From NCBI RefSeq assembly GCF_043642205.1, contig NZ_JBHZSG010000006.1, forward strand, positions 1 to 64,000: 64,000 nt of DNA, read 5' to 3'. Position 1 is the first letter of the stretch. Each line of letters starts with the position of its first letter. The stretch is from Thalassotalea_A litorea (GTDB taxonomy: Bacteria; Pseudomonadota; Gammaproteobacteria; Enterobacterales; Alteromonadaceae). A program made the translations under genes and the position numbers. This document shows positions 26,280 to 35,668 of the stretch, in pieces. The notes beneath the pieces are model-generated. The model ran no database searches and was not told where the DNA came from. It was given only the letters and a program-made list of their open reading frames with translations.

Positions 26280-27914
26280 ATGGCGAATGACAACCGCGAC
26301 GCGCAGGCAGACAACGATACCCTTCTGAAAATTTTTACCATTCCGGAGGCGCCTGATTCGACCTTGAGCCAAATCGAGACACAAATCTCGAAAAACCTGA
26401 ATGGCTTTTTAAGCCATCATATTGTCGCGACCGATAAACCCTTATCGGAAATTGAACAGGATTTTTTAAGCTCAGCCTTGCCGGAGCGTCCCGCATTTGT
26501 GTCCGATCATACCCGAGAACTATTAGATAAGTTGATAGCCCAGTCGGTGCATACCTCAGCACCAAGTTTTATCGGTCACATGACATCCGCGCTGCCTTAT
26601 TTTCTTTTACCTTTATCTAAGCTGATGGTCGGGCTTAACCAAAATCTGGTAAAAATTGAAACCTCAAAAGCTTTTACGCCGATGGAGCGTCAGGTATTAG
26701 GCATGATGCACCGCATGGTTTACGGTCAAGATGACAACTTCTATCAGTTCTGGATGCATGATGCAGATTCCTCTTTGGGTGCTTTTTGCTCTGGTGGTAC
26801 CGTTGCCAATATTACCGCGTTGTGGGTCGCACGCAATAATTTGCTGGCGGCAAAGCCTGGCTTTAAAGGCGTTTCAGAAGAGGGCTTGCTCAAGGGAATG
26901 AAAGCCTATGGCTATGAGGAACTGGCGATATTGGTATCAGAGCGTGGTCACTATTCACTGAAAAAAGCCGCGAATATCCTTGGTATTGGCCATGACAGTA
27001 TTATTGGCATTGCCACGGATTCTCAGCACCGTATGGATTGTCAGTTGCTCAGACAAAAATGTGCTGAGCTTAGCGCGCAGAACATTAAGATAATGGCGAT
27101 TGTCGGTATTGCCGGTACCACAGAAACGGGAAGCCTGGATCCGTTAACGGAAATGGCTCAGATTGCGCATCAATATCAGGCACATTTCCATGTTGACGCT
27201 GCCTGGGGTGGTGCAACCTTGTTGTCAGAAACATACCGGCCTTTACTCAAAGGCATTGAACGGGCCGATTCCGTGACCATCGATGCTCATAAACAAATGT
27301 ATGTACCGATGGGGGCCGGACTTGTGGTATTTAGAAACCCAAAAGCAGTTGCCGCTATTGAACATCATGCAGAATATATTTTGCGTAAGGGTTCAAAAGA
27401 CTTAGGGAGCCATACGCTGGAGGGTTCACGACCGGGAATGGCGATGTTGTTATATGCCAGTTTGCATATTATTTCTCGCCCAGGGTATGAATTATTGATT
27501 AATCAGAGTATCGAAAAAGCCCGGTATTTCGCCAGTTTAATCGAGCAGCATCAGGATTTTCAATTGGTCAGCAAGCCTGAACTTTGTCTGTTAACGTACC
27601 GATTTGTGCCGGCACAAGTTCAGCAATATTTGCAATCCTGTTCGTTAGGCAAAGCGCTACAAATTAATGAAGTGCTGGATCAATTAACCATAGTGATGCA
27701 AAAACTGCAGCGCGAAGCGGGCAAGTCATTCGTGTCCCGGACACGGATCCCAGAACAGGGTCAAGATAGTCAGGCGATTAGTGTGTTTCGAGTGGTACTG
27801 GCAAACCCGCTGACAAGCGAAGATATATTGCAGCAGGTATTGGCCGAACAACAAAAGATCGCAAATGAGCAACAGACATTGCTGGCCCAATTGCAATCGT
27901 TAATCGAAGATTAA
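26280..27914 (+). CDS. panP: PLP-dependent aspartate 1-decarboxylase PanP
   Basis: A 544-residue group II PLP decarboxylase. The SSGGT-like phosphate site is FCSGGTVANITALW, HVDAAWGG holds the PLP-binding Asp, and the Schiff-base Lys is in TIDAHKQMYVPMGAG. The whole-length match is to the PanP type that makes beta-alanine from aspartate in gammaproteobacteria lacking the pyruvoyl PanD. It is convergent with panC and the two stop codons overlap, so beta-alanine and pantoate steps of pantothenate synthesis sit side by side. Other group II decarboxylases (glutamate, cysteine sulfinate) are possible but less likely here. Confidence 0.88.
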   Translation: MANDNRDAQADNDTLLKIFTIPEAPDSTLSQIETQISKNLNGFLSHHIVATDKPLSEIEQDFLSSALPERPAFVSDHTRELLDKLIAQSVHTSAPSFIGHMTSALPYFLLPLSKLMVGLNQNLVKIETSKAFTPMERQVLGMMHRMVYGQDDNFYQFWMHDADSSLGAFCSGGTVANITALWVARNNLLAAKPGFKGVSEEGLLKGMKAYGYEELAILVSERGHYSLKKAANILGIGHDSIIGIATDSQHRMDCQLLRQKCAELSAQNIKIMAIVGIAGTTETGSLDPLTEMAQIAHQYQAHFHVDAAWGGATLLSETYRPLLKGIERADSVTIDAHKQMYVPMGAGLVVFRNPKAVAAIEHHAEYILRKGSKDLGSHTLEGSRPGMAMLLYASLHIISRPGYELLINQSIEKARYFASLIEQHQDFQLVSKPELCLLTYRFVPAQVQQYLQSCSLGKALQINEVLDQLTIVMQKLQREAGKSFVSRTRIPEQGQDSQAISVFRVVLANPLTSEDILQQVLAEQQKIANEQQTLLAQLQSLIED

Positions 27915-28759
27915 TTTAGTTCTATCTGGATGTTGTCAATAAGCCTGGCTTTGCCGCAATGTGCGGCTGCTAATACAACCAGTTCTTTATCCTCTACAGT
28001 CGCGGGTTCCAGAGTTTTAGCGTTACAAATATCGATATAGTCGGTACGCATGCCACTGGCATCGATTTTAGAGCGGGCGATCATTTCAATATGCTCAAAA
28101 TCCTGGCTTTCGCTGAGTCGGTGTTTGACCCACTGCAAGGTTTGATACAAATGGGTGGCCTGTTGTTTTTCGGTTGCCGTCAGATAGGAGTTTCTCGAAC
28201 TCATCGCCAGGCCACTAACTTCTCGTTTCGTCGCTACCGGTACGATTTGGATCGGCATGGATAAATCTTCAACCATAGTCTGGATCATTTGTACCTGTTG
28301 AAAGTCTTTGAGTCCAAAGCAGGCGATATCCGGTTGTACCAAATTGAAGAGCTTACAAACGATCGTAGTTACACCGCGAAAATGACCTTTACGACTTTCC
28401 CCGCAATAACTGCCGGATAATCCAGGTACTTCCACGAAAGTTTGTTTATCAAGGCCTTTGGGGTAGACAATTTCTGGCGTTGGCGTAAATAGTACATCGA
28501 CATTTGCCGCAATAAGTTTAGTCTGGTCCTGCTCGAGTGTACGAGGGTAATTATCGATGTCTTCATTGACGCCAAACTGCATTGGATTGACGAAAATACT
28601 GGCGACGATAACATCGGCATGGTGTTTTGCCGCGTCAATCAGGGATAAGTGACCTTGATGCAGGTTACCCATCGTCGGGACGAAGCCAATGGTTAGTCCT
28701 TTATCACGAAAGGATTTTAATACTGAGCGTAGCTCTGTTATGGAATTTACGGTTTTCAT
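27911..28759 (-). CDS. panC: Pantothenate synthetase (pantoate--beta-alanine ligase)
   Basis: A 282-residue ATP-dependent ligase of normal length. The HIGH-like nucleotide motif is PTMGNLHQGHLSL, and the KMSKS-equivalent region includes SSRNSYL. It joins pantoate and beta-alanine in the cytoplasm. It follows panB by 2 bp in the same operon, and ends overlapping the panP stop from the opposite strand. Confidence 0.96.
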   Translation of the reverse strand: MKTVNSITELRSVLKSFRDKGLTIGFVPTMGNLHQGHLSLIDAAKHHADVIVASIFVNPMQFGVNEDIDNYPRTLEQDQTKLIAANVDVLFTPTPEIVYPKGLDKQTFVEVPGLSGSYCGESRKGHFRGVTTIVCKLFNLVQPDIACFGLKDFQQVQMIQTMVEDLSMPIQIVPVATKREVSGLAMSSRNSYLTATEKQQATHLYQTLQWVKHRLSESQDFEHIEMIARSKIDASGMRTDYIDICNAKTLEPATVEDKELVVLAAAHCGKARLIDNIQIELN

Positions 28760-28761
28760 GA

Positions 28762-29556
28762 CTACTGAAAGCTGTGCTCTTCGCCTGGAAAACGTCCTTG
28801 TGTTACTTCATCAATATATAAGGCAATTGCGTCATTGATATTGCCCGTTTCTGCTAAGAAATTGCGTGAAAATTTAGGGATTTTGCTAAATGAAATACCG
28901 AGCGCATCATGCATAACCAGGATCTGACCGTCAGTGTGTTTTCCCGCACCGATACCGATCACTGGAATGCTCAGTGTTTCACTGATTTTTTTTCCAAGCG
29001 CTGCCGGAATACATTCCAGCACCAGCAGCTGGATCCCTGCTTGTTCAAGTTTAATTGCTTGCTCAAGGATCTGTTGAGCCTGTTCAGAATCGCGACCCTG
29101 AACTTTGAATCCGCCAAATACATTGACGGCCTGAGGGGTCAGACCCAGGTGTCCGCATACCGGCACACTACGTTCGACCAGACCTGCAATGGTGTCAAAC
29201 AGCCATTCACCGCCTTCCACTTTTACCATGTTGGCACCGGCCTGCATTAACTTACCGGCATTAGTGTAGGCTTGTTCAGGGGTTGCATAACTCATAAAGG
29301 GCATATCGCCAATGATCAAAGCTTTAGATGCCCCGTTACGCACACATTGGGTGTGATAGGCAACATCGTCGATACTGACCGGCAAGGTGTCGCTCTGCCC
29401 CTGCAAGACCATACCTAGTGAATCGCCAATCAACATAACATGCATACCTGCTTCGTCGAACAAACGAGCAAAGCTGGCATCATAGGCCGTAATTGAAGAA
29501 ATTTTCTCGCCTGCAGACTTCATAGCCTGCAATTTACTGATGGTGATTCTACTCAT
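28762..29556 (-). CDS. panB: 3-methyl-2-oxobutanoate hydroxymethyltransferase
   Basis: A 264-residue ketopantoate hydroxymethyltransferase. It shows ITAYDASFARLFDEAG, VMLIGDSLGMVLQG (metal site) and IGIGAGKHTDGQILV, and it makes ketopantoate using methylene-tetrahydrofolate. The ATG at 29556 is chosen because the protein then begins MSRITISKLQ like other PanB proteins; an upstream GTG adds 13 unrelated residues. It lies in the folK-panB-panC operon. Confidence 0.95.
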   Translation of the reverse strand: MSRITISKLQAMKSAGEKISSITAYDASFARLFDEAGMHVMLIGDSLGMVLQGQSDTLPVSIDDVAYHTQCVRNGASKALIIGDMPFMSYATPEQAYTNAGKLMQAGANMVKVEGGEWLFDTIAGLVERSVPVCGHLGLTPQAVNVFGGFKVQGRDSEQAQQILEQAIKLEQAGIQLLVLECIPAALGKKISETLSIPVIGIGAGKHTDGQILVMHDALGISFSKIPKFSRNFLAETGNINDAIALYIDEVTQGRFPGEEHSFQ

Positions 29557-29605
29557 AAATACATACTTATTTAAGTGATTCGCGTACCTTTGCACAGAAA
29601 CAATT

Positions 29606-30097
29606 TTAGCGCAAATTCCCCTGAATTTTTATTCCGTTAGGGGCTACGGATGTTACCAGTTCGGCCAGACTCTGGCCATCGGGTAAGATTAAATCTTTGG
29701 CTATCTCTGCTAAAGGATAGAGAACAAACTCTCTTTCTTTCATCCCATAGTGAGGAATTCCAAGGCGCGGTAGAGTAATTGTCTGTTGGCCAAAAAGCAA
29801 GATATCAATATCAAGCACTCTTGCACCCCAACGTTCATCTTTTCTGACGCGCCCGGCATCTAACTCAATTTTTTGAGTAAGGTCTAATAACGCTAAAGGG
29901 GCAATATCGGTATCAAGGCCAATGACCGCGTTTAAATAATCCGGTTGATCCTGAGGTCCCATCGGCCGACTTTGGTAAATACTGGATAACGAAACAATCG
30001 TGATCTCAGCAACCATGGCCAATTGCTGCACAGCCCAACGTAATTGTTGGTCTGGATGCTCGAGATTACTGCCCAAGCCCAGATAAACGCGGTTCAC
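29606..30097 (-). CDS. folK: 2-amino-4-hydroxy-6-hydroxymethyldihydropteridine pyrophosphokinase
   Basis: A 163-residue HPPK of standard size. The start YLGLGSNLEHPDQQL and the RWGARVLDIDILLFG block with its paired metal-binding aspartates are visible. It pyrophosphorylates the pterin precursor of folate. It is 3 bp from pcnB and just upstream of panB, whose product uses a folate cofactor. Confidence 0.95.
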   Translation of the reverse strand: MNRVYLGLGSNLEHPDQQLRWAVQQLAMVAEITIVSLSSIYQSRPMGPQDQPDYLNAVIGLDTDIAPLALLDLTQKIELDAGRVRKDERWGARVLDIDILLFGQQTITLPRLGIPHYGMKEREFVLYPLAEIAKDLILPDGQSLAELVTSVAPNGIKIQGNLR

Positions 30098-30100
30098 TGT

Positions 30101-31522
30101 TTATTCCTTACCTGCAGCTTGACTGCGTTTTCTCGGTGAACGTCGACGTTTACGCGTGGTTTTAAAGCTCTTTATCATTTGCTGCTGGGTATCTGGAGAC
30201 GCTTCTTGAAAAGATGTCCACCACTCAGCCAATTCTGCCACATCACCACCTTCGACCTTGCCTCGATATAACAGGAAGTCATAACCGGCTCTGAATCTGG
30301 GGTGTTCCAGCGTTTTAAAGGCTCGGCTGCCTTCTCGGCGAGTCAGACGATGTTGCAAAGCAAAAATGTCTTTCATTGGCAATTGAAAACGTTTTGGAAT
30401 GGCAATACAGCGTTGTTGCTCCTGCAATACCTGAGTCATCGCCACGAAAAAAGCGTCTTGTGGCGGCATCCCCGATTTTGCTAATAGCTGTTGATTTTGT
30501 TTTTCTATTTCGTACCAAAGCACCGCAGCTAATAAAAATGCTGGCGTTACGCGCTTGCCGTCATTAATTCGGTTATCGGTGTTTAACAAAACCTGACGTA
30601 CAAAGTGAACGCTTTTGTCATCCGCATCCTGAGCCAGGGTCTGGCTAATGTGTGGAAATAAAAACTCCAGCAACTGGTAATCGGCTAGCAAATCAAAATT
30701 TTCCCGGGCTTTGCCAGACAGGAATAATTTCATATATTCTTCAAACATTCGCGCGGCGGGAATGTTTGCCATAAGCGGCGCCAATTCGCGAATAGGACCT
30801 GCCGTGTCTTTGGCAATTTCCATATCAAGCTTAGTGGCAAAACGAATGGCACGTAGCATGCGCACCGGGTCTTCACGGTAACGGGTTTCAGGATCGCCAA
30901 TTAAACGAATTTTTCGACCTTCTATGTCTTTAAGGCCATTGGCAAAGTCATAAACCTTGAAATCTTTGGTGGAGTAATAAAGAGCGTTAATTGTAAAGTC
31001 ACGACGCTCAGCATCTTCTTCGATGCTGCCATAAATGTTGTCGCGCAATAACATACCATCTTCACTGCGTTTTGAATGATTCTGCTTGCCGGGGCGTGAG
31101 TCGCTTTTTTCAGGGCTGGCGTGATGTCCTCGGAAGGTGGCGACTTCAATAATGTCACGGCCAAAAACGATATGGGCAAGGCGGAAACGTCGACCGATAA
31201 GGCGGCAGTTACGAAATAATTTTTTGATTTGTTCCGGCGTCGCATTGGTGGCAATATCAAAATCTTTTGGATGTTCACCCAAGAGGATGTCCCGGACGCC
31301 ACCACCGACTAAATAGGCGTCAAAACCACTTTTATTCAGGCGATAAAGCACCTTCAGGGCATTATCACTGATGTCTTTGCGGGAAATATTGTGTTCATCG
31401 CGCGACAGGACGCGGGGAAATTGTTCACCCATTGCCTGTTCTTTGTCCATGTTCTGCGTCTTTCCTAGTATTTTTTTTACCAGCTTTTTCAATACGTTAA
31501 TCTTGCTCACCTCAACTACCAA
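30101..31522 (-). CDS. pcnB: Poly(A) polymerase I
   Basis: A 473-residue nucleotidyltransferase-fold enzyme. YLVGGGVRDILLG and KDFDIATNATPEQIKKLF carry the catalytic aspartates, and FRNCRLIGRRFRLAH and LRDNIYGSIEEDAERRDFTINALYY match E. coli PcnB. A basic C-terminal tail (TRKRRRSPRKRSQAAGK) is typical. It adds 3' poly(A) tails that promote RNA decay. The start is uncertain: the TTG at 31522 has no strong ribosome-binding site and the first ~40 residues are poorly conserved, so the true start may be further in. Confidence 0.93.
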   Translation of the reverse strand: MVVEVSKINVLKKLVKKILGKTQNMDKEQAMGEQFPRVLSRDEHNISRKDISDNALKVLYRLNKSGFDAYLVGGGVRDILLGEHPKDFDIATNATPEQIKKLFRNCRLIGRRFRLAHIVFGRDIIEVATFRGHHASPEKSDSRPGKQNHSKRSEDGMLLRDNIYGSIEEDAERRDFTINALYYSTKDFKVYDFANGLKDIEGRKIRLIGDPETRYREDPVRMLRAIRFATKLDMEIAKDTAGPIRELAPLMANIPAARMFEEYMKLFLSGKARENFDLLADYQLLEFLFPHISQTLAQDADDKSVHFVRQVLLNTDNRINDGKRVTPAFLLAAVLWYEIEKQNQQLLAKSGMPPQDAFFVAMTQVLQEQQRCIAIPKRFQLPMKDIFALQHRLTRREGSRAFKTLEHPRFRAGYDFLLYRGKVEGGDVAELAEWWTSFQEASPDTQQQMIKSFKTTRKRRRSPRKRSQAAGKE

Positions 31523-31671
31523 TAGGCGTTTATGCTTAGTCTGTAATTGGTCGTCTTAAAAATAGGCGGCCATTATACCCGTTTATATTCGACTATGCAC
31601 AGGGATGCATTGATTTAATTGATAATTTGAGTCGTGGTCGCTGGTGTGTTCAGTATAGCCAACAAAATCGG

Positions 31672-32619
31672 CTACGTATTGTCATTGTCTGACACGGGGG
31701 AAGCTGGATATATGATTTCCTGATCACTGGGAATGCTGGCGAGATCCCAATGGGTCACGGCATAGTGAATAAGCTCGTCAACGCTTGCGGATAGTAACGC
31801 GGTTGGGGGGCGTTGACCTAAGAATGTTAATGCCAGGTGAAGCAGCTCCTGTGGACGATGTTTATCGATTGCAGGTGCGCCATTTTGTTTACTGAGTTTG
31901 TAGCCTTGCTCGGTAATCGCCAAAGGGACATGCGCGTATTGAGGTGGTGAGATATTTAAAGTCGCATACAGCGTCATCTGTCGGCAAGTAGGTTGCAATA
32001 AATCACAACCACGGACAACTTCAGTGATCCCTTGGTAAATATCATCGACCACCACCGCTAACTGATAAGCGAACAGGCCATCTCGTCGAAATATGGCAAA
32101 GTCTTCTTTGGCAAGATCATCAGGTTGTGAAACCAAGCCTTGAACCTTGTCCTGAAATTCGGGGAAAGGGTGTACATTAACCAGCCGGGTTGCCAGATTA
32201 TCGCCCTTTAGTTGCAAATGCCGACAGTGGCCCTGATAAATACCGCCGATTTTCTTAATACTCGCCCGGGTACAATGACAGCCGTAGCTTAATCCCTGAT
32301 CCTCTAAATAAGCCAGCGTGTCCAGGTACAGCTGATGCTGTTGGCTTTGGTACAGTACAGGTTCGTCCCAATACAAACCAAATGTTTCCAAGGTGTTGAG
32401 AATGGATTTGTCTGCGCCGGGCTGTTCTCGGGGCGGATCGATGTCTTCAATACGCACCAGCCATTGACCATTAGCATGTTTAGCCTGACAGTAACTAGCA
32501 AGTGCAGCAATAAGAGAACCAAAATGCAAAGGTCCGGAGGGGGATGGAGCAAAACGCCCGCGGTATTGATCCTGAGGGCGTTTATTTACAAAGCCGTTAA
32601 GAGGGTTAGCAATCGTCAC
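31672..32619 (-). CDS. gluQ: Glutamyl-Q tRNA(Asp) synthetase
   Basis: A 315-residue truncated glutamyl-tRNA synthetase paralogue lacking the anticodon-binding domain. GRFAPSPSGPLHFGSL is the HIGH-type motif, YGCHCTRA is the zinc-binding insertion and YKLSKQNGAPAI is the KMSKS-type motif. It glutamylates queuosine in tRNA(Asp). It starts 8 bp after the dksA stop, the conserved dksA-gluQ arrangement. Confidence 0.95.
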   Translation of the reverse strand: MTIANPLNGFVNKRPQDQYRGRFAPSPSGPLHFGSLIAALASYCQAKHANGQWLVRIEDIDPPREQPGADKSILNTLETFGLYWDEPVLYQSQQHQLYLDTLAYLEDQGLSYGCHCTRASIKKIGGIYQGHCRHLQLKGDNLATRLVNVHPFPEFQDKVQGLVSQPDDLAKEDFAIFRRDGLFAYQLAVVVDDIYQGITEVVRGCDLLQPTCRQMTLYATLNISPPQYAHVPLAITEQGYKLSKQNGAPAIDKHRPQELLHLALTFLGQRPPTALLSASVDELIHYAVTHWDLASIPSDQEIIYPASPVSDNDNT

Positions 32620-32627
32620 GTCAGACG

Positions 32628-33077
32628 TTAGCCTGCCATTTGACGCTCTTTAATCTCGGCAAGGGTTTTACACTCGATACATAAGTCCGCTGTAGGACGT
32701 GCTTCGAGTCGTTTAATACCGATTTCGATTCCACAGGAATCACAGAAGCCGAATTCACCGTCTTCGATCAGTTGCAATGTTTTCTCAATTTTCTTGATAA
32801 GCTTACGTTCACGGTCACGAGTACGAAGCTCGAGACTGAACTCTTCTTCCTGGGCTGCACGGTCAACCGGATCAGGGTAGTTCGCCGCTTCATCTTTCAT
32901 ATGGTTTACGGTGCCGTCAACGTTGTGACGTAACTCCGCGCGCCAGGCTTCAAGGATGACGCGAAAGTGATCTTCCTGAGCAGGGTTCATGTATTCTTCG
33001 CCTGCCGATTCTTTGTACGGCTGTACACCAGCTTTGGCAAGAAAGCCCGTCGGATTATTCATTATATTTGTTGGCAT
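32628..33077 (-). CDS. dksA: RNA polymerase-binding transcription factor DksA
   Basis: A 149-residue DksA with the N-terminal coiled-coil (DEAANYPDPVDRAAQEEEFS at its tip, including the conserved DP) and the four-Cys zinc finger CDSCGIEIG...CIEC. It works with ppGpp at the RNA polymerase secondary channel. AGGAG precedes the ATG. Upstream lies sfsA, its usual neighbour, here broken by an insertion. Confidence 0.96.
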   Translation of the reverse strand: MPTNIMNNPTGFLAKAGVQPYKESAGEEYMNPAQEDHFRVILEAWRAELRHNVDGTVNHMKDEAANYPDPVDRAAQEEEFSLELRTRDRERKLIKKIEKTLQLIEDGEFGFCDSCGIEIGIKRLEARPTADLCIECKTLAEIKERQMAG

Positions 33078-33238
33078 GCCGAATCTCCTAAAACAACGTC
33101 ATTTGTAGAGCAATTAAATAGCGCGATAAAATAATTGTGTATCTATAACAGAATGTCGAAACACTGGCAATGCCTGAATTTCAATACTGTTGACGATATC
33201 GACTCGCTATATAAGGGCATTAAGTTTGTTTATCAAGC

Positions 33239-33838
33239 CTAAGGTAAAGCAAAATCTAATTTTTTTACCAAATCTATGCCTAATTCGTCTATTTCACAAC
33301 CGTAACAAAGAATTTCCACTCCGGCTGACACCGCATCATGGATCAGGGTCGCATACTGCGGATCAACGAAATCTGCGATGCTGACCAGTTCAATACCGGT
33401 ATGTTGCACACAAAAGAACAAAACGGCTCTGTTTCCATTTTTTTTCATCGCCATTAACTCACGGATATGTTTTTGCCCGCGAGTCGTGACCGCATCAGGA
33501 AAATAGCCTTTACCATCGACCAATAACGTCGTGGATTTAATTTCCACGTAACAATCAGACCGGTCGGGATCGGTTAACATTACATCGATTCTGGATCCTT
33601 CTTCACCGTACTTTACCTCTGTTTGACACCCCTGATATCCGCTTAGTTCATCGATGTTACCGTTGGCAATGGCTTCTACCACGAGCTTGTTGGCCATTCC
33701 GGTGTTAACGCCTATCCAGTGACCCTGATTATTTTCTGCTATTTCAAAGGTTTGTGGGTATTTTCTGGTTTTGCTATCTGAGGTTGAATACCAAACCGTA
33801 AATCCCGGCTCGGCACAGCCGGTCATCGCGCCGGTATT
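33239..33838 (-). pseudogene. sfsA: sfsA, 3' portion (resident copy broken by island)
   Basis: The frame encodes the SfsA protein from NTGAMTGCAEPG to the C-terminus (about 199 residues), but the first ~37 codons are missing. Upstream of the shared core the frame enters island DNA (codons for SLV preceded by a TAA). The missing 5' portion lies at 57456-57572; joining the two at the shared 9-bp core gives HCPNTGAMTGC, exactly the SfsA family sequence. A TTG in the island could start a truncated protein, but the OB-fold-like N-terminal part would be absent. Confidence 0.92.
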
Positions 33839-33861
33839 AACCAAACTTAATTAGTGACCTT
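33830..33861. repeat. attL: left junction of the genomic island
   Basis: The core GCCGGTATT (33830-33838) is the direct repeat also present at 57456-57464. Just inside is TTAGTGACCTT (33851-33861), an 11-bp perfect inverted copy of AAGGTCACTAA at 57440-57450. The recombinase gene begins 48 bp further in. Confidence 0.88.
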
Positions 33862-33908
33862 ATAAATATTTGAAAGTAATCAGTAGCATGTACTGCAAGA
33901 GGTCCAAT

Positions 33909-35606
33909 ATGACAGCAAAAATATACAGTTACCGCCGCGTATCAACACTAACTCAAACAGAAGGTGTAAGCCTTGAACTTCAACACGATATGGAAGTTTT
34001 AAGCAAGCTTTCGAAAGAACATGACTTACCCATATCTGATCGCATATTTACTGATGAAGGTAAGTCAGCATACAAAGGTGAGCACCTAAAACAATCTACA
34101 GGTGAACTGGCGGCGTTTTTAAAAGCGGTAAAGGTTAACAATATTAAGGCTGGCTCCATTCTTTGCGTGTACTCTTTAGACCGTTTATCACGACAATCCA
34201 TTGGTTTTGCCAAGCAAACTTATTTAGACCTAACTAACAACGGGATTTCTATTTATTCCATTCTCGATAATTACTTATACAAAGCACATGATGCGAGTCA
34301 TGAAATACTGGCAACCATTATTTTTGAACGCGCAAACAATGAATCTAAAACCAAATCAGCAAGAACACTAGGTACCGCTTTAAAACGCATCAAAGATCAT
34401 CAGAATGGTGTTACAACTCAGGATGGGTACGCATACTTAATCTCTCTTGGAAATGCTCCTTGGTGGATTTCTTACCGCGAAGATAAAGCAGTGGTGCCAC
34501 ACGAAACGTACTGGCCAATTGCTCAAGAGGTTTATCGGCTTATGTTGAGCGGGATGGGTAATTTAAAAATACTTGAACATTTGAATGAAAACTATGAACC
34601 ACCAAAAACACGCACTAATGCCAAACGTCCAGAACGAAGAACAGAGTGGAAGTTTTCGACGATAGCCAATTTTCATAAACAGAAATCATTATTTGGACAG
34701 CGTACTACCAACATTAAAAGCCAATCATATACCCTGGTTAATTACTATCCACCATTAATGTCAGAAGATGAATGGTACAAATTACAGGCAATCAAAAAGA
34801 TGCGCAGTGCCAATGGTAATCGCAAGCGTTATTCATTAATTACAGGTTTAGGTATTGCCAAGTGCCTGCTTTGTGGTGCTGTAGTGGCATCAGGCTGTTG
34901 CTCTGATACTAAAAACACTCGTTTCTTTTGTGCGGGAAAAAGGAACCTGCAAAATGGCTGTGTAGGCTTCTCTTTCACGGGTAAATGTTTGGAAAGAATA
35001 TTACTTCATGTACTGGCAAGAGACTTATTTATTAACAACGTAATTGATACATCCGATATCGATAATCAAATTGAATTACTGAAAGCACAACAGCAAAAGC
35101 TTCAGCAACAAAGAGATCGGGTCTTTAGTGTATTTATGGATGAAGATAGCCTGGATACACCTGATATTGTCAGAGGTAAATTTAAACAGATTGAGTTGGA
35201 ACTGAATCAAGTCAACGATAATTTAACGATGCTCTTAAATAAACGCAGTCAGCTTATCGCGCAGCAATCAATTTTTAATGAAAATGCACAGCAATTTTTT
35301 GATAGGACCAAGCAAGTAAATAAACAAATTCTTGATGCGGTTAATGAAGATAATCAAGACCTAAGAAAATCACTTAGACCAAAAATCCAAAAGCTTGTGA
35401 AGAGTATTGAAATCGCAGGACAAAAGTTGGCGATGTATTTTCGTATAACACTACAGAATAACGAAGTGATCTATGCCGTTCACCATCGGGGACGCAGTAA
35501 TAGGAACTACACATTTAAGCACGTAACAACCGACAAATACCTAAAGCAACTAATGCAACAAATTCCTTCGAAACGTCCGATATTTATGTTGCCGATAGAA
35601 GAATAA
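33909..35606 (+). CDS. Large serine recombinase (site-specific integrase)
   Basis: A 565-residue protein. The N-terminal resolvase catalytic domain has YSYRRVSTLTQTEGVSLELQ with catalytic Ser12, plus YSLDRLSRQS. A recombinase domain follows (about residues 190-290), then a zinc ribbon CLLCG...CAGKRNLQNGCVGF (about 320-355), a long coiled coil (about 370-500) and a C-terminal tail. This is the layout of phage and ICE integrases that act on attP/attB. The ATG at 33909 is preferred (AAGAGG 5 bases before) over an upstream in-frame start. It lies beside attL and is the obvious integrase for the island. Confidence 0.93.
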   Translation: MTAKIYSYRRVSTLTQTEGVSLELQHDMEVLSKLSKEHDLPISDRIFTDEGKSAYKGEHLKQSTGELAAFLKAVKVNNIKAGSILCVYSLDRLSRQSIGFAKQTYLDLTNNGISIYSILDNYLYKAHDASHEILATIIFERANNESKTKSARTLGTALKRIKDHQNGVTTQDGYAYLISLGNAPWWISYREDKAVVPHETYWPIAQEVYRLMLSGMGNLKILEHLNENYEPPKTRTNAKRPERRTEWKFSTIANFHKQKSLFGQRTTNIKSQSYTLVNYYPPLMSEDEWYKLQAIKKMRSANGNRKRYSLITGLGIAKCLLCGAVVASGCCSDTKNTRFFCAGKRNLQNGCVGFSFTGKCLERILLHVLARDLFINNVIDTSDIDNQIELLKAQQQKLQQQRDRVFSVFMDEDSLDTPDIVRGKFKQIELELNQVNDNLTMLLNKRSQLIAQQSIFNENAQQFFDRTKQVNKQILDAVNEDNQDLRKSLRPKIQKLVKSIEIAGQKLAMYFRITLQNNEVIYAVHHRGRSNRNYTFKHVTTDKYLKQLMQQIPSKRPIFMLPIEE

Positions 35607-35668
35607 CCCTTTATACGGTGTAGTGGTGTTGATATATTAACTAATTGATTGTTAGATTTCATTTAAGG

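Noticed and set aside
28909..29250. 113-codon frame on the plus strand
   Set aside because: It is antisense within panB, which is well supported on the minus strand.
33239..33844. Resident sfsA 3' part as a functional 201-residue gene
   Set aside because: It starts with a TTG from island DNA and lacks the conserved N-terminal ~37 residues; the matching 5' fragment at the other island end shows it is a disrupted gene.
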